NCBI RefSeq assembly: GCF_008017535.1
Contig: NZ_VRUA01000002.1
Coordinates: 364,035 to 428,034, forward strand
DNA from: Ottowia flava
GTDB taxonomy: Bacteria; Pseudomonadota; Gammaproteobacteria; Burkholderiales; Burkholderiaceae_C
Length of the DNA stretch: 64,000 nt
Direction of reading: 5' to 3'
Below, piece by piece: positions 61,839 to 64,000 of this stretch (position 1 is its first letter; every line of letters starts with the position of its first letter). A program made the position numbers and the translations under genes. The notes beneath the pieces were generated by a model, which had not been told where the DNA came from, searched no databases, and saw nothing but the letters and a program-made list of their open reading frames with translations.

Positions 61839-63194
61839 ATGAAAGTCACCGTTTTCGGCACCGGCTACGTTGGCCTGGTGCAAGGCGCCGTGCTGGCGGA
61901 CGTCGGTCACGACGTCATGTGCGTGGACATTGACGCGGCCAAGGTCGCGGCGCTGCAGGCCGGGCAGATCCCGATCCACGAACCCGGCCTGGCGCCGCTG
62001 GTGCAGGCCAACCACGCGGCGGGGCGCCTGCACTTCACCACCGACGCGGCCGAAGGCGTGGCGCATGGCGAATTGATCTTCCTGGCGGTCGGCACGCCGC
62101 CCGACGAAGACGGCAGCGCCGACCTGCAGCACGTGCTGGCGGTGGCGCGCACCATCGCCACGCACATGGACCGGCCCAAGACCATCGTCAACAAGTCGAC
62201 GGTGCCCGTGGGCACGGCCGACAAGGTCGCGGCCGAGGTGCGCCAGACCCTGGCCGCGCGCGGTGCCGACATCGCGTTTGAAGTGGTGTCCAACCCCGAA
62301 TTCCTGAAGGAAGGCGCAGCCGTGGCCGACTGCATGCGGCCCGACCGCATCGTCATCGGCACCAGCAGCGCCGCAGCCGAGCGCCAGCTGCGCGAGCTGT
62401 ACGCGCCCTTCAACCGCAACCACGACCGCATCGTGCTGATGGACGTGAAGAGCGCCGAGCTGACCAAGTACGCCGCCAACGCCATGCTGGCCACCAAGAT
62501 CAGCTTCATCAACGAAATCGCCGGTCTGGCCGAACGCCTGGGCGCCGACATCGAAGCCGTGCGCCGCGGCATCGGCAGCGACCCGCGCATCGGGTACCAC
62601 TTCATCTACCCCGGCGCGGGGTATGGCGGCAGCTGCTTCCCCAAGGACGTCAAGGCGCTGATCCACACCGCGCAGTCGATCGACTACCGCCCCGAAGTAT
62701 TGCTGGCCGTCGAGCGCCGCAACGACGCGCAGCGCGAGGTGCTGGCCGAGCGCATCCTCGCGCATTACGGCCCCAACCTGCGCGGCAAAACCATCGCCGT
62801 CTGGGGCCTGGCCTTCAAGCCCGAGACCGATGACATGCGCGAAGCGCCCAGCCGCAACCTGCTGCAGGCGCTGTGGGCCGCTGGCGCGCAGGTGCGCGCG
62901 CACGACCCGGTGGCCATGCGCGAGGCGCGCCGCATCTTCGGCGACCGGCCCGACCTGGTCTTCTGCGATTCGCCCATGGCCGCGCTGGACGGCGCCGACG
63001 CGCTGGCCATCGTCACCGAATGGAAGCAGTTCCGCGTGCCCGACTTCGACCGCGTCGCCCGCGCCCTGCGCGACCGCATCGTCTTCGACGGCCGCAACCT
63101 GTACGACCCGGCCGTGGTCGCGCGACACGGACTGACGTACGAGTCGATTGGGCGGCCGGCAGCAGCACCGAAGTCGACTGACGCAAGCACGTAA
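61839..63194 (+). CDS. ugd: UDP-glucose 6-dehydrogenase
   Basis: A 451-residue NAD-dependent enzyme oxidising UDP-glucose to UDP-glucuronate. [22 protein letters not shown] is the NAD motif, [15 protein letters not shown] and [16 protein letters not shown] (catalytic Cys) are the active-site segments; the C-terminal domain with [16 protein letters not shown] is intact. Start is ATG 61839; an in-frame GTG is two codons upstream. Together with the epimerase it makes UDP-uronates for the glycosyltransferases nearby. Confidence 0.95.
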   Translation: MKVTVFGTGYVGLVQGAVLADVGHDVMCVDIDAAKVAALQAGQIPIHEPGLAPLVQANHAAGRLHFTTDAAEGVAHGELIFLAVGTPPDEDGSADLQHVLAVARTIATHMDRPKTIVNKSTVPVGTADKVAAEVRQTLAARGADIAFEVVSNPEFLKEGAAVADCMRPDRIVIGTSSAAAERQLRELYAPFNRNHDRIVLMDVKSAELTKYAANAMLATKISFINEIAGLAERLGADIEAVRRGIGSDPRIGYHFIYPGAGYGGSCFPKDVKALIHTAQSIDYRPEVLLAVERRNDAQREVLAERILAHYGPNLRGKTIAVWGLAFKPETDDMREAPSRNLLQALWAAGAQVRAHDPVAMREARRIFGDRPDLVFCDSPMAALDGADALAIVTEWKQFRVPDFDRVARALRDRIVFDGRNLYDPAVVARHGLTYESIGRPAAAPKSTDAST

Positions 63195-63247
63195 CGATTT
63201 TTGTTGCCCCATTAAATCCAACTCAGCGCAGGAGCTCCCCTTTTTTC

Positions 63248-63982
63248 ATGGCAACAGGTCGCAGCATCCGTCTTTTCCTCGTAGATGGCACACCCAACGG
63301 GTTGCTGACTGCCGAGATCATGAACTGGACCGGTCACGTCCTCACGGCGCCACGTAGCAAACTGGTCGAATTGATTAAGCGTCCCGAAGTGGCTCGCACC
63401 GGAATCTACTTTTTGGGAGGCCCCGATCCCGAAAATCAGTTGCTGACTCGGGTCTACATCGGTGAATCGGATGATATTTCCAGAAGACTCCAGCAGCACA
63501 ATCGGCCAGAAGCTCAAGGCGGTAAGGACTTCTGGGAGCGAGTATGTCTCGTCACCAGCAAGGATATGAACCTAACCAAGGCCCACGCCAAGTACCTTGA
63601 GAGTCGGCTCATCAGTTTGGCATCCGGCACCGGTCGGTGTGTCGTGGGAAATGGTACCTCGCACGACTATCGAGCGTTGCCTGAATCGGACCTCGCAGAC
63701 ATGGCGTTTTTCCTCGAACAGATTCGAACCGTCTTGCCAGTGCTGGGCTTCAATTTTTTGCACGACGCGCCCAAGGCGATTGAGGATCAGGACAAGACCC
63801 CACAGGTTTCGCCTGTTTTTGAGATGCTATTGCCACGCTCGGGCATCGAAGCTACCGCGCGAGAAATCGATGGCGAGTTTGTTGTTTCGAAAGGCGCAAA
63901 CGCACGCGAATTTTGGGTGGGAACGCCTAGGGAAGGTCTGCACGAATTACTTGGAAGTGAGCTACGCCCGTCCGTGAGATAA
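63248..63982 (+). CDS. GIY-YIG nuclease family protein
   Basis: A 244-residue protein. Residues about 50-130 hold the GIY-YIG motif: TGIYFLGGPD, RVYIGESDDISRRLQQH (YIG and Arg), and KYLESRLISLASG with the catalytic Glu. The C-terminal 80 residues (VFEMLLPRSGIEATAREIDGEFVVSKGA) resemble a DUF4357-like tail common in such stand-alone proteins. Base composition is lower in GC than ugd upstream. Possibly part of a restriction or mobile element remnant; no partner gene is visible before the window ends. Confidence 0.85.
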   Translation: MATGRSIRLFLVDGTPNGLLTAEIMNWTGHVLTAPRSKLVELIKRPEVARTGIYFLGGPDPENQLLTRVYIGESDDISRRLQQHNRPEAQGGKDFWERVCLVTSKDMNLTKAHAKYLESRLISLASGTGRCVVGNGTSHDYRALPESDLADMAFFLEQIRTVLPVLGFNFLHDAPKAIEDQDKTPQVSPVFEMLLPRSGIEATAREIDGEFVVSKGANAREFWVGTPREGLHELLGSELRPSVR

Positions 63983-64000
63983 AGCCTGCCCCAGCAAGGC

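Overview
The window looks like a chromosomal segment of a high-GC betaproteobacterium, most likely family Comamonadaceae (Acidovorax/Ottowia-like). This rests on gene content and order (kdsD-kdsC-lptC, metX-metW, corC-lnt, glyQ-glyS-gmhB-plsC, a LiuR-controlled isovaleryl-CoA dehydrogenase block with aceK and carbonic anhydrase), on IPTL-type C-terminal sorting signals, and on a short dispersed repeat (core TAGCTGCYTGCGCA) that recurs between genes, from memory typical of this family. No rRNA, tRNA, CRISPR array, IS element or prophage was recognised. Most of the window is core chromosome with a few accessory insertions.

Layout: 1-3.1 kb, start of a CPA2 antiporter gene, then kdsD-kdsC-lptC-SDR (Kdo/LPS export). 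3.2-8.5 kb, a glycine-rich RRM protein, a GDT1/TMEM165 family transporter, a SAM-II riboswitch with terminator ahead of metX-metW, an amidase and a thioesterase. 8.7-13.8 kb, two secreted proteins with C-terminal sorting signals and two tandem LuxR-type regulators; an 18-bp inverted repeat is shared by the two upstream regions. 13.8-23.3 kb, transglutaminase-like protein, HAD phosphatase, TrkH-TrkA potassium uptake, YchJ, DUF421, a lipoprotein esterase and a DUF1800/DUF1501 pair. 23.4-36.6 kb, acyl-CoA and leucine catabolism (two acyl-CoA dehydrogenases, thiolase, AceK, carbonic anhydrase, LiuR with two palindromic operators, MBL hydrolase), interrupted by an AT-rich gene with a deoxyribosyltransferase/TIR-like N-terminus. 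36.7-38.8 kb, an LRR-kinase and an SDR.

38.8-50.5 kb is a long minus-strand run: corC-lnt, fabA-fabB, a sorting-signal protein, glyQ-glyS-membrane protein-gmhB-plsC-YgjP-type protease, i.e. envelope and fatty-acid biosynthesis plus glycyl-tRNA synthetase. 50.6-54 kb has a GNAT protein, an Lrp regulator divergent from hppD (tyrosine catabolism) with a perfect 12-bp inverted repeat between them, and a HIT protein. 54-64 kb has another sorting-signal protein, then sugar/lipid modification genes (flippase-like membrane protein, GT2, ArnT-like GT39, nucleotide-sugar epimerase, UDP-glucose dehydrogenase) interleaved with two less GC-rich accessory genes (AlbA_2/RecG-like ATPase and GIY-YIG nuclease).

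The most notable signals are the SAM-II riboswitch with a plausible antiterminator, the dispersed repeat family (about 15 copies, several recruited into protein tails), the shared operator-like site near the tandem LuxR genes, and the accessory TIR/deoxyribosyltransferase-like gene overlapping the thiolase start. All motif calls are by eye; no database search or alignment was run.
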